Part shown: piece by piece, positions 1 through 8,165 of the stretch
Layout: the number at the start of each line of letters is the position of its first letter
Position numbering within the stretch: position 1 is the first letter of the stretch
NCBI GenBank assembly: GCA_963575745.1
Contig: CAUYUJ010015948.1
Location: forward strand, 1,493,484-1,557,483
Direction: 5' to 3'
DNA length: 64,000 bases
Origin: Prorocentrum cordatum
Taxonomy: Eukaryota > Sar > Dinophyceae > Prorocentrales > Prorocentraceae
The notes under the pieces: generated by a model
The model's input: the letters and a program-made list of their open reading frames with translations, nothing else
Databases searched by the model: none
What the model was told of the DNA's origin: nothing
Translations under genes and position numbers: made by a program

Positions 1-53
<53 letters not shown>

Positions 54-87
54 ATATTATATATATATTATATATACACACACACAT
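1..87. repeat. TA dinucleotide microsatellite
   Basis: Almost uninterrupted (TA)n, ending in a short (CA)n stretch. It is cut by the window edge, so its true length is unknown. Confidence 0.95.
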
Positions 88-111
88 CCAGCTAACATCC
101 AGCTGCTGCCA

Positions 112-445
112 ATGGGAAGGGGGGGGGGGGGGGGGGGGGGAGGGGGGGGGGGGAGGGGGGGGGGGGGGGGGGGGAGGCGGGGGGGGGTGGGGGGGGGGGG
201 GGGGGGGGGGGGGGGGAGGGGGGTGAGGGGGGAGAAGGAGGAGCGGCAAGAGGATAGAGGAAGGGGGGGGGGGGGGGGGGGGGGAGAGGAGAGGGGAGAG
301 GGAGGACGAGGGGGAGGGGGGGGGGGGGGGGGAGGAGGAGGAGGGGAAAGATGATAGGAGGAGAGGTAGGAGGAGGAGAAGGAGGAGGGGGAGGAGGAGA
401 GGGGAGATGAAGGAAGAGGATAGAGGAGGAGGGGCATGAGGAGAA

Positions 446-490
<45 letters not shown>

Positions 491-700
491 AGGGGAGGAG
501 GAGAGGAACGGGAGGGAGGGACTTGGAAGTCGGACGCGGGGGCGCCGAGGCCCAGGAGTGCCAGCACCAAGGGGGCGCCGAGGCCCCAAGAGGGGCGCCG
601 AGGAGGAAGGGGGCGAGGGGGCAGAGGAGGAAGAGGAGGAGGAGGAGGAGGAGGAGGAGAGGGAGGAGGAAGAAAAGGAGGAGGAGGAGGAGGAAGTGAA
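112..700. repeat. G-homopolymer and GGA purine tract
   Basis: The plus strand is almost pure purine: long G runs (about 117-235, 265-340, 447-490) merge into (GGA)n. Long frames here encode only polyproline, polyserine, polyglycine or polyarginine and are treated as non-coding. G-quadruplex potential and assembly error are both likely. Confidence 0.9.
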
Positions 701-713
701 AGCGGAAAAGAAT

Positions 714-830
714 GCACGCGGACAGACCGCTATAACAGGCAAGTCTGGCAAACCCATGCAAGCGGCCAGGCCGCTGCAGCAATATTGCAAACGCATGCAA
801 GCGGACTGGCCGCAATAGGAAGAGGAGGAG
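714..830. repeat. Palindrome cluster 1 (AGCGG-N5-CCGCT family)
   Basis: Three copies of a short imperfect palindrome with AGCGG and CCGCT arms around a five-base centre. It lies just downstream of the 3' end of the gene at 1010-2098. Same family as the clusters at 2.1-2.45, 2.78-2.88, 4.35-4.5 and 6.6-7.2 kb. Confidence 0.8.
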
Positions 831-1009
831 GGGGGTGGGGGGGAGGAGGAGGAGGAGGAAAAAACAAGGAGCAAGAATGGATGGCAAGGGATCTCGCGCA
901 GCCTCTGTCTCCTGCAAAGCCGCACAACGCTCGAGCGTTGCCGTCTGGAGCGGAACTCCGCTGGGCGCTGGCTAAACAGGGGCGTCTCCAACGCAAGACG
1001 TGAAGTGCT

Positions 1010-2098
1010 CTAATGCGAACAGGCTCGCGGCAACTGAAGAAGGATGATATTCTCGATGGTGGGATTCTCGACGGTGAGATTGCGACGGTGAGGCTCTCGA
1101 TGGTAATGAGAAGAGAAGAAAACGAGCCACTGCAGATGCCGCTCAGCCGCGACCGCCGAAAAGTGCGCATCGATGAGCTGCTGGATGGTCTCGTCGGCGT
1201 CGTTGAACGTCTGCAGCTCGTTCGAGAACGCAACCCTGGCGCCATCCAGGAAGCGCAACATCTGGCTCGACGCCCTGCTGCACCGCTTGACGTCGTCCTG
1301 GAGCGCCTTGAGCTCGCCGAGGCTCATGGCCACCCTCGCGGCGTTGTCCACGATGGCACCACTGCCCTGATGCATGCGCGCCAACACGGCTGGTGACTTG
1401 GATGCCGCCCCTGGTGCTGCTGCTGAGGGTGCTGCAGCTGAAGCCCCTGATGTTGCTGCACTAGCGGCGAGCTTGGGCGCCACCAACTCAGCGACCTGCT
1501 CCGCGTCGACGCCGCTGCCAGAACGACCACGACGAGCCCTCTTGTTGTCGCGGTCCCTGTCGTCGTCGCGGCGGTTCCTGTCGTCGTCGGCGCGGCGGGC
1601 CTTGTCGCCGTGCTGCTTGCGGTCGATGGCTTCTGCAGCCAGCCTCTTGTTCTCCTGCTTCTCCGCCTCCCATTTCATCCAACGCCTGTGCTCGTCGTCC
1701 TTCTTGCTGATGGTGCGATAATCGACCTCGACCGCCAGCGCGAACTCCTTGAGCTCCTCGCCCGCCATGCCATCCACATCGCTCTTGTGCTTGTCGCTCC
1801 AGCGCAGGTGCATGAACAGCTTATCCCGCGCGTCCGCCTCGGAGCCCCAGCTCTGGCACCTGTGAGGGCGCTTAACCCACTTATCCTGCGGGCAATTGTG
1901 GCTGAACGGGCGCTCATGGAACCGCCGCTGCGTGCACGTGTTGTCGTCGTCGACGCGATCGCTCGCCATCGCTCGCGCGCTGGCGGAGCCTCGGGCGGAG
2001 CCTCGCTCGAGGAGGCGGGAAGCGGCGTGCCTCGCGAGGAGGCGGCAGCGGAGCTCGCAGCTCAGCGCTCGATCCGAAAGAGCAAGGATGTGGCGCAA
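1010..2098 (-). CDS. Uncharacterised basic/coiled-coil protein with Cys/His-rich N-terminus
   Basis: A minus-strand frame of up to 362 codons, without stops and without the low complexity of its surroundings. I favour the internal start MASDRVDDD near residue 44, because the preceding residues are Arg/Ala-rich and look like leader DNA. After that start come a Cys/His-rich stretch (NTCTQRRFHERPFSHNCP then KRPHRCQSW) that could bind metal, a charged Lys/Glu/Asp/Arg segment (RRWMKWEAEKQENKR and later DDRNRRDDDRDRD) likely to be helical, an Ala-rich linker, and a C-terminal region rich in Leu and Gln. It resembles patterns I remember from dinoflagellate multi-copy proteins with a CP..W-KRPH-C motif, but I cannot name a function. 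It is apparently intronless. It is the most 3' of three same-strand genes separated by palindrome clusters. Confidence 0.6.
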   Translation of the reverse strand: MRHILALSDRALSCELRCRLLARHAASRLLERGSARGSASARAMASDRVDDDNTCTQRRFHERPFSHNCPQDKWVKRPHRCQSWGSEADARDKLFMHLRWSDKHKSDVDGMAGEELKEFALAVEVDYRTISKKDDEHRRWMKWEAEKQENKRLAAEAIDRKQHGDKARRADDDRNRRDDDRDRDNKRARRGRSGSGVDAEQVAELVAPKLAASAATSGASAAAPSAAAPGAASKSPAVLARMHQGSGAIVDNAARVAMSLGELKALQDDVKRCSRASSQMLRFLDGARVAFSNELQTFNDADETIQQLIDAHFSAVAAERHLQWLVFFSSHYHREPHRRNLTVENPTIENIILLQLPRACSH

Positions 2099-2114
2099 CC
2101 AATGCGAGGCTACA

Positions 2115-2450
2115 TGGCGATGGCAAGACGCAAAGCGGCCTTGCCGCTGTTTGGCAAAGGCAGGGTTTGCGGGAGAAGGAGGAGGCGCACGGCGATCTGG
2201 CCGCTACCTCGGTGGAAGGGACGATGGAGGTGGACAGACGGGGAGGCAAAGCGGTCAGGCCGCTACATGGGTGGAGGAGGTGGTGCAGGAGAAGGGGGAG
2301 GTGCAAAGCGGTCTGGCCGCGATATGGTGGAGGAGGCGGTGCAGGAGAAGGGTGGGAGGCAAAGCGGTCTGGCCGCTACATATATCTGATGAAGGACGAT
2401 GGGGGTGGACGGACGAGGAGGAATAGGAAGAGCGGTCTGGCCGCTATGAA
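2115..2450. repeat. Palindrome cluster 2, about 56-bp spacing
   Basis: Six copies of the AAGCGGTCTGGCCGCT-like palindrome (near 2118, 2196, 2250, 2306, 2362, 2430). The last five are spaced about 52-68 bp and share flanks such as GCAAAGCGG and CCGCTACAT, so this part is close to a tandem array. It fills the spacer upstream of the gene at 1010-2098. Confidence 0.8.
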
Positions 2451-2639
2451 GAGGAGGTGTTAGGACGAGGAGGAAGCATGGCAGCTGCACGGGAGCTTGG
2501 GGCAGATGCTGGAGAGCACGCTATTCTGCAACTCCGCGCGGGCCGAGGCAGCTCGTCTGCTCGGCGCAGAAGCGTCGTGAGGGCGCGGGGGCGCGCCCGA
2601 TGCGAGTCGCGTCGGACACGGGCTTGCCGCTTATCGTAT

Positions 2640-2770
2640 TCCTCCTCCCGCGCTCCCTTCCCCTCGTCATCCTTATGGTGGCCCTCGTCTCCTGGCTCGT
2701 CCTCCTCCTCCTCCTCTTCGTTTCCTTGCTCGTCCTCTCCTCCTCGTCTTGCTCGTCTTGCTCGTCCCCT
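2640..2770. repeat. TCC-rich pyrimidine tract
   Basis: The plus strand is dominated by CTCCTC and CTCGTC words. No credible coding sequence was seen on either strand from about 2450 to 2785. Confidence 0.7.
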
Positions 2771-2783
2771 CCCCCTCGTCCTC

Positions 2784-2876
2784 CTAGCGGTCGCGTCCGC
2801 TACTGCAGCGCTGAGCTGAGCGGCCGCATCCGCTCAGCGGTCGCTTCCGCTGCAAAGCTAAGCGGTCGCGCCCGCT
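2784..2876. repeat. Palindrome cluster 3 (AGCGGTCGCNNCCGCT variant)
   Basis: Four close copies with AGCGG and CCGCT arms and a variant centre (TCGCG or CCGCAT in place of TCTGG). The cluster abuts the stop codon of the next minus-strand gene. Confidence 0.8.
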
Positions 2877-2878
2877 AC

Positions 2879-4194
2879 TCAAAGGAAAGGCTTGGGTGAA
2901 GGCGGTTTGCCGAGCTGGTTGCTGCTGCTGGCCGCGGTGCTGCTGGTTTCCGCCGTTGCTGCTGGCGGCGTTGGCGAGACCGTCCTGGCGACGTGCAAGG
3001 CGTTCTGGTAGAACTCCACGCCCTCTCGAGCCCCTTCGGGTGCGGGTTCTGCGCCTTGAACGCCGCCACGGCCGCAGGGCCCTCATTCTGCGCGCGCCTC
3101 AGCAAGCGGTAGTAGTCGCGATTGCGGCCACCGCTGATGCCGCGCCGCGCCTTGCCGCCGTGGACCCCCGCCCTCCACGGCCCCCCGTTCGGCGATCTCC
3201 AGCCGCGGGGGCCAAGCTGCAGAGCCTGCGGCGGCGGCTGTGGAGGTGGCGTCGGCTGCTTCGGAGGCGGCGCTGGAGTTGCCGCTGGAGGAGCCGCTGG
3301 AGGCGGCGCTGGAGGCTGCAGCAGAGCCTGAGGCGGCGGCTGCGCAGGTGGCGTCGGCTGCTTCGGAGGCGGCTGACGCGCCGCTGGAGGCGGCGCTGGA
3401 GTTGCCGCTGCAGGGGCCGCTGCCGATGGCGCCGCGATAGGCTTGGGCTTCGGCGAAACCTCGGACTGCGACGCCGCCTTCGGCCAAAGCGGCATTGTCC
3501 CCGAGGGGGGGGCTGCTGCAGCTGCCGCAGGAGGCGGCGGTGGAGGGCCTGCTGCAGCTGCCGCAGGAGGCGGCGGTGGCGAAGCTGGCGGTGGCAGCGG
3601 CGGTGGCAGCGAGGTAGCCGATGTCCCCTGCGGCTTTGGCGCGCTACACTTTGAAGTAGGTCCCATGCGCTTCTTCGGCTGCTGCTCGGCGCCGAGCTTT
3701 GAAGAAGGATCCATCTTCTTCTTCTTGCGCACAGGGCTCTTCACCTGGCGGCTGCCAGGGCTGTCCAGGCCGTGATGCCGATCGAGCACTCGCGCCATGG
3801 CCTCTCTGTGGCGAGTCGCGGCCTCCTTCGTGCTCGGGGAGGTCTGCCACGGCCACGGAGTGCTCTTTCGTGCTGGCGCTGGTATTGGTGGTGCTGCCGC
3901 TGATGCTGATTCATCGCCGCTGCTGCTGGTGCTTCGTGCTGCCGCTGCTGCTGGTGTTGCCGCTGCTGCTGCTTGGCCAGCATCTGCAGGAGCTTCTTCC
4001 TGGGGCACGGGAGGGGCTCGGAGTGGGACAACGCAGGGGGAGGTGAGCATGCAACTCAAAACAATCGACGACTAGCGCAAGCACATCGACGCTGTGTTGG
4101 TGTAGAAAGAAGCAGAGACAACAAATGCGGAGATATCCTCTCCAAGAAGAAAGGAGTGCACCGCCGCGTTCTCCATTTCGAGGAACGCCTCCAT
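2879..4194 (-). CDS. Pro/Ala-rich protein of unknown function, probable two exons with a frame break
   Basis: The main exon runs from about 3999 to 2879. It begins at a strong acceptor (pyrimidine tract, then CCCCAG|G). The N-terminal third is Ser/Ala/Lys-rich, with two similar basic repeats (KKKKMDPSSK and KKRMGPTSK). The middle is a Pro/Ala repeat region with PPPKQPTPP units. The conserved-looking C-terminal block carries GGRNRDYYRLLRRAQ and GPAAVAAF, then EFYQNALHVARTV. That last motif is in a different frame from the preceding block, with a one-base shift near 3035-3055, so there is either an indel or an unseen intron. A possible first exon with MEAFLEMENAAVHSFLLGE starts at 4194. The stop in the shifted frame is at 2879-2881. 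I recall the YYRLL / GP-AVAAF / EFY-NAL pattern from dinoflagellate proteins but know no function. Confidence 0.5.
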
Positions 4195-4269
4195 GGCGCT
4201 CGCTGCAGGGGGCCTCAGGGAGGCTCAGCGGAGCCTCGCAGGGGGGCGCGGCGCAGGCGGCCGCGCAAG

Positions 4270-4345
4270 CTGGAGGAGGAGGAGGAGGAGGAAGAGGAGG
4301 AGGAGGGGGACGAGGAAGAGGAGGAGGAGGAGGAGGGGGAAGCGG
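4270..4345. repeat. GGA purine tract
   Basis: (GGA)n interrupted by GAAGAG. It sits between a possible first exon and palindrome cluster 4. Confidence 0.8.
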
Positions 4346-4349
4346 AAAC

Positions 4350-4490
4350 AATGAAAGCGGACAGACCGCTATAACAAGCAAATCTGGCAAACCCCAAGCG
4401 GCCAGGCCGCTGTAGCAATATTGGCGAACGCATGCAAGCAGACTGGCCGCTATAGAAAGCATCAAGCAAAGCGGTTAGGCCGCTGTAGCA
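4350..4490. repeat. Palindrome cluster 4
   Basis: Four copies (near 4354, 4396, 4437, 4470). The first stretch is nearly identical to 714-800: both read from GCGGACAGACCGCTATAACA through TCTGGCAAACCC to the next palindrome. A segment larger than the palindrome has therefore been copied. It lies between the genes at 2879-4194 and 4595-6502. Confidence 0.8.
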
Positions 4491-4594
4491 AACGTGGGCA
4501 TGCTGAGATGATGCAAGTTTGCGCGCAGATGCTCGTATACGGCCAGGGCTGCTGACGCGCAAACGCAGCGATGAAAGTCTGAGCTCTGGCGCGG

Positions 4595-5272
4595 TCACTT
4601 CGTCGAGAGAAACTCGTGGCCACTGGGCACGTCCACGTTGGCCTTGCTGCGCGCGTCTTTGCAGGTCTTGATGGCCTGCAGGCTGGCCCGCCTTCCTTCC
4701 CTGTGCGCTCCCCTGCGCCCCTCTGCATGCACTCCCCATGCTCCCCGACTCTCCCCTGCGCTCCCCTACTATCCCCTACTCGCACCTATCCTCCCCCTAC
4801 TCTCCCCTACTCCCCCCTTTCTCCTGCTGCTGCTGCTCCTCCTCCTCTGCTGCTGCTGCCCCTCCTCCTCCTCACCCGCGAAGTCCCCCCCCCCCCCCCC
4901 TCAGATGGAAAGGCCTCCTTCTTTGTCGCCTGCTTCGTCTTCGTGGTGCACGGGGAGCTCATGGAAGCCTGCGTGTCTGCAAGGTCCATGAAGCGGACGA
5001 GGAAATTAGAACGCGTTGACTCGTCGTACACGCGCGGCAACTTCACGGAGCCAGCGGCCGCTGGCTTTGTCATAACGGGTTTTGCAGCCTTCTTGAGCTC
5101 AGGGGGTTCGCCATCTTCCTTCCTTGCCCTCTTGCGGTCGGCCTTCTGCGAACCGTAAGCCTCTGTGATCCTTGCTGCTGCTTCGGCTACGGTCAGCTTG
5201 GGCTCGGAGCCCGTCAGGGCGTTAACGGCAGGCGCCGCTGGTGCTGCTGGCCCGTCTGCGGACGGTGCTGCA

Positions 5273-5310
<38 letters not shown>

Positions 5311-6502
5311 GTCTGCTTATGGTGCTGCTGCGGACGCTGATGCTGATGCGCTCGGTGCCGGCGATGCTGCTGCAAGCGCATTTGGCCCTTGGGGAGGCGT
5401 CAGCGCTGCAAGCGCACCTGGCGACGCGGCAGGCTGGGGCGATGCAGCAAGCGCTGCAGGGGCCGCTGCGTGCTGCATTGCAGCGCTGGCCGCTTGAAAA
5501 AAAGCTCGGACTTTGCGCCATCCCGCTCGGCAGCCCTGTGAGAGATTGCTGCAACACCTGATGGGGCACCTGCTGGATCTGCGACTGCATCGGAAGCAGC
5601 GTCGGCAGCATCGACGTTACTAACTGCGCGACCATCGCAGGCGACGCGTCCAGGCCCGGCGGCAGTTGCTGATGCTGATGCTGCTGCTGCTGCAAAGAAG
5701 GCCATTGTGGAGAACCTGCAGGACTCTGCCTCGAGACAGCTGGCTGCGCCCCGCGGATGCTCCACGAGGAGCTCGCAACGCTTGCGGGCCGATATGAACG
5801 ATGGCGCATCTTGGTAGTCTTCTTGAGGATGTTCCAGCCGACGGGGTCGAGATCGAAACGCTTCGGCGGGAACGCGCTGTGCGCCCGCTGGTACGCAGTG
5901 GGATAGTCGTTCGCCAGGATACTAGGCACCGTCGGCAAAGTCATGATGACAGGATTTGGGTTCGTCAGCTGACGCGTGGCCACCCTCTCCGCGAATAGCG
6001 TGCCGACGGCCAGCACAGAGCCCGTCCTTTGCGCAACGTCAATCTGAATTGCGCCGTCAAGACCCCTCCCTGCTTGCATGAGCAGGCAAGCCATCGTCTG
6101 CTTCGTGGGCTCGGAAGCTCTGCGGAGGCCGAGGTCGATCAGGAAGTCGAAGAGGGGGTTGGGATCCCCTGTCGGCAGGGAATCCCAGACTGCCTGGGGC
6201 AAGAACTCCTGGATCGACTCCCAGTCCTGAGGGCCAGCGACGCAACTGGCAGAATCGCCGTTGCTAGCCAGCTCCGAGATGCAGGTGGCGATGGCTGTCT
6301 TGTCGGCGTCGGCGAACCCTGACTCCGCGATCGCCTGCAGAATCGGCTGAATGTCCTCTGGAGGCAACCTCGCCTTCTTGAGCCCCTTAACCACCTGCCC
6401 CGCTTGCGCGGCCGACACCGCGGCAACCTGCAGCGGGTCGCAGAACGACTGCAGGATGAAGCCGCCTGCGGAGATGCGGCGCGCAATCGCAGGGGCGCCC
6501 AT
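4595..6502 (-). CDS. Conserved uncharacterised protein, two exons, one homopolymer frameshift
   Basis: Exon 1 (6502-4876) starts at MGAPAIARRIS. It encodes an apparently helical domain (KKARLPPEDIQPILQAIAES, then GPQDWESIQEFLPQAVWDSL and LLMQAGRGLDGAIQI), then a Gln/Ala/Pro low-complexity linker, then a basic tail (KKAAKPVMTKPAAAG, YDESTRSNFLVRFMDLADTQ). Exon 2 (4675-4595) gives AIKTCKDARSK to STK and a TGA stop. The 200-bp intron is GTGAGG...CTGCAG|G and phase 0 on both sides, which strongly supports the model. The frame breaks near 5494-5501, in a run of seven Ts on the coding strand. Removing one T from the run would restore a continuous Ala-rich frame, so a sequencing indel is as likely as a mutation. 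No known domain was recognised. Upstream lies palindrome cluster 5. Confidence 0.65.
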
Positions 6503-6599
6503 CCTGCGGCGCAACCGCCAGCGGCGATCATAGCCGCTCTTGAGCCGTCGCGCTTCGCGGCTGCGCGCGCATGCTGCGGCGCGACGCTTGGATGGAGAG

Positions 6600-7190
6600 A
6601 GGCTGCGAAGCGGTCGGGCCGCTGATAAGAGGGGCCGTTCCTGGTCTTGCTCCTCCTCCTCCTGCCAGCTCCTCCTCCTCCTCCTCCTCCTCCACCTCCC
6701 CTTCACCCTCCTCCTCCTCATCTTCAGATGCTGCGCGCAAGCAACGAGCGGGCATGCCGCTGCGACGCCCAAGGCGACGCACAAGCTGCGTGAACCAAAT
6801 AGTAAAGATTTAGCGGCCAGACCGCCGTTGCAAACAAGGGCGCGTGCACGCACGTTAGCGGTCAGGCCGCCGCAACAACTGAAGCGGCCAAGCCGCTGCA
6901 ACGAGCAAGGGGGGCATTGCGCGATATGGAACGCGAAACCAAATGCAAAGCGGCCTGGCCGCTGCGAAAGTCAGGGAAGAAGGAGAAGGGACGGAGACAA
7001 ACTGATACTACGCAAAGCGATCTGGCCGCTGTAGCATATATGGAGGAAAAGAAGAGGAAGGCAAGATCTGGCCGCTGTTGAATACGTGGAGAACTAGAGG
7101 AGGAATGCAAAGCGGTCTGGCCGCTGTAGAAACCACGCAGGAATAACGGAGGAAGAGCGAGAAAATATGCGCAGCGGTCTGGCCGCTGTA
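6600..7190. repeat. Palindrome cluster 5
   Basis: About nine copies or partial copies of AAGCGGTCTGGCCGCT (near 6603, 6813, 6856, 6880, 6946, 7013, 7062, 7107, 7167), many about 45-65 bp apart. A TCC tract lies at 6650-6720. This is the spacer upstream of the gene at 4595-6502; no coding sequence was seen in it. Confidence 0.8.
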
Positions 7191-7289
7191 GAAAGGCACG
7201 AGGCACATCATGGAAGAGGAAGAGGAGGTATCGAACGGATGAAGAGCGGGATCCCCCCCGCGGCGGCTCGCGCGGCATGTGTCAGGATG

Positions 7290-8165
7290 TCGAGCTGCAG
7301 GTAGTAGAAGCCGACCAAGAAGAACACCTCCTCCTCCCTCCTCCTTCTCCTTCTTCTCCCTTGGAGCACAACGTTCTGGCGTCGGTCAGACTTGTTTCAA
7401 TGTCTGAATTTTGACAAGTAAAGAAAAAAATTTAAAAAATGAAAAAAATATTGACAAAAAATGAAAAATGAAAAAATAGTGATAGATAGTGACAATAATG
7501 AAAAATAGTGAAAAAATAAAAATGATAAACATAAAAAAAAATGGAAAATGCAGATGGTTAGGGATTCCAAGTTCAGCTGATGATAGGACACTGTAAGCTC
7601 CTATAGATCCTATAGTGAAACACAGGGGGGGGCTATCGGGTATTATCGCTATCGGCATGCCCATGGAACCTATTGGGCCTCCTATAGAATCGAACTCATC
7701 CAAACCTCTCCTAAAATAGAACCACTTACCTAACCTATAACTACTTATAATGCCGCACCCAACAAAGTGGAGGGCTGCCGCGGCCGCCGCGACTGCCGGC
7801 GCGACCGCGCGCCCCCCTTCCGCCGAAACCGCGCCCCCCCCCCCCCACCGCCCTCCTACAACCCGCTGCGCCAGAAAACGGGAAAAGGCTGCGACAGATT
7901 TCTCACAAAAACACACAAAGTTGATAATGCTGCGTTTTCTGGTATCTAATATATACGATTTATGAACACATGCGGAAAATATGTAAGAACGTCGTTAACA
8001 TGCAAGCGGCTGACGAAAGTGCGGCGATAACCAAAAGCCCCGAAGGAATTTGGCGCAAACTTTACCGAAAGTGCGGCGCTAACCGAACCGAAACTGCGGC
8101 GCTAGTATATGACAAGTGGCGCGAGTTGCTACATACTAACAATTTTTGCGACACGCACACACAAG
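7290..8165. other. Gene-poor spacer with A-rich stretch
   Basis: 7410-7560 is strongly A-rich (AAAAATGAAAAATAG-like words). 7610-7760 has several CCTATAG words. 8010-8105 has three copies of a CGAAAGTGCGGCG / TAACC phrase that may belong to the 3' end of the adjacent LINE. The long minus frame at 7386-7916 is compositionally biased (Phe/Ile/Ser) and is not accepted as a gene. Confidence 0.6.

Noticed and set aside
40-991. Long minus-strand frames (225-299 codons)
   Set aside because: They translate G runs and GGA repeats into polyproline, polyserine and polyleucine; composition artefacts.
5165-5561. Ala-rich and Leu-rich plus-strand frames
   Set aside because: Antisense of the CAG/GCTG-rich linker in the gene at 4595-6502.
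7386-7916. 176-codon minus frame
   Set aside because: Phe/Ile/Ser-rich translation of an A-rich stretch without any conserved pattern.
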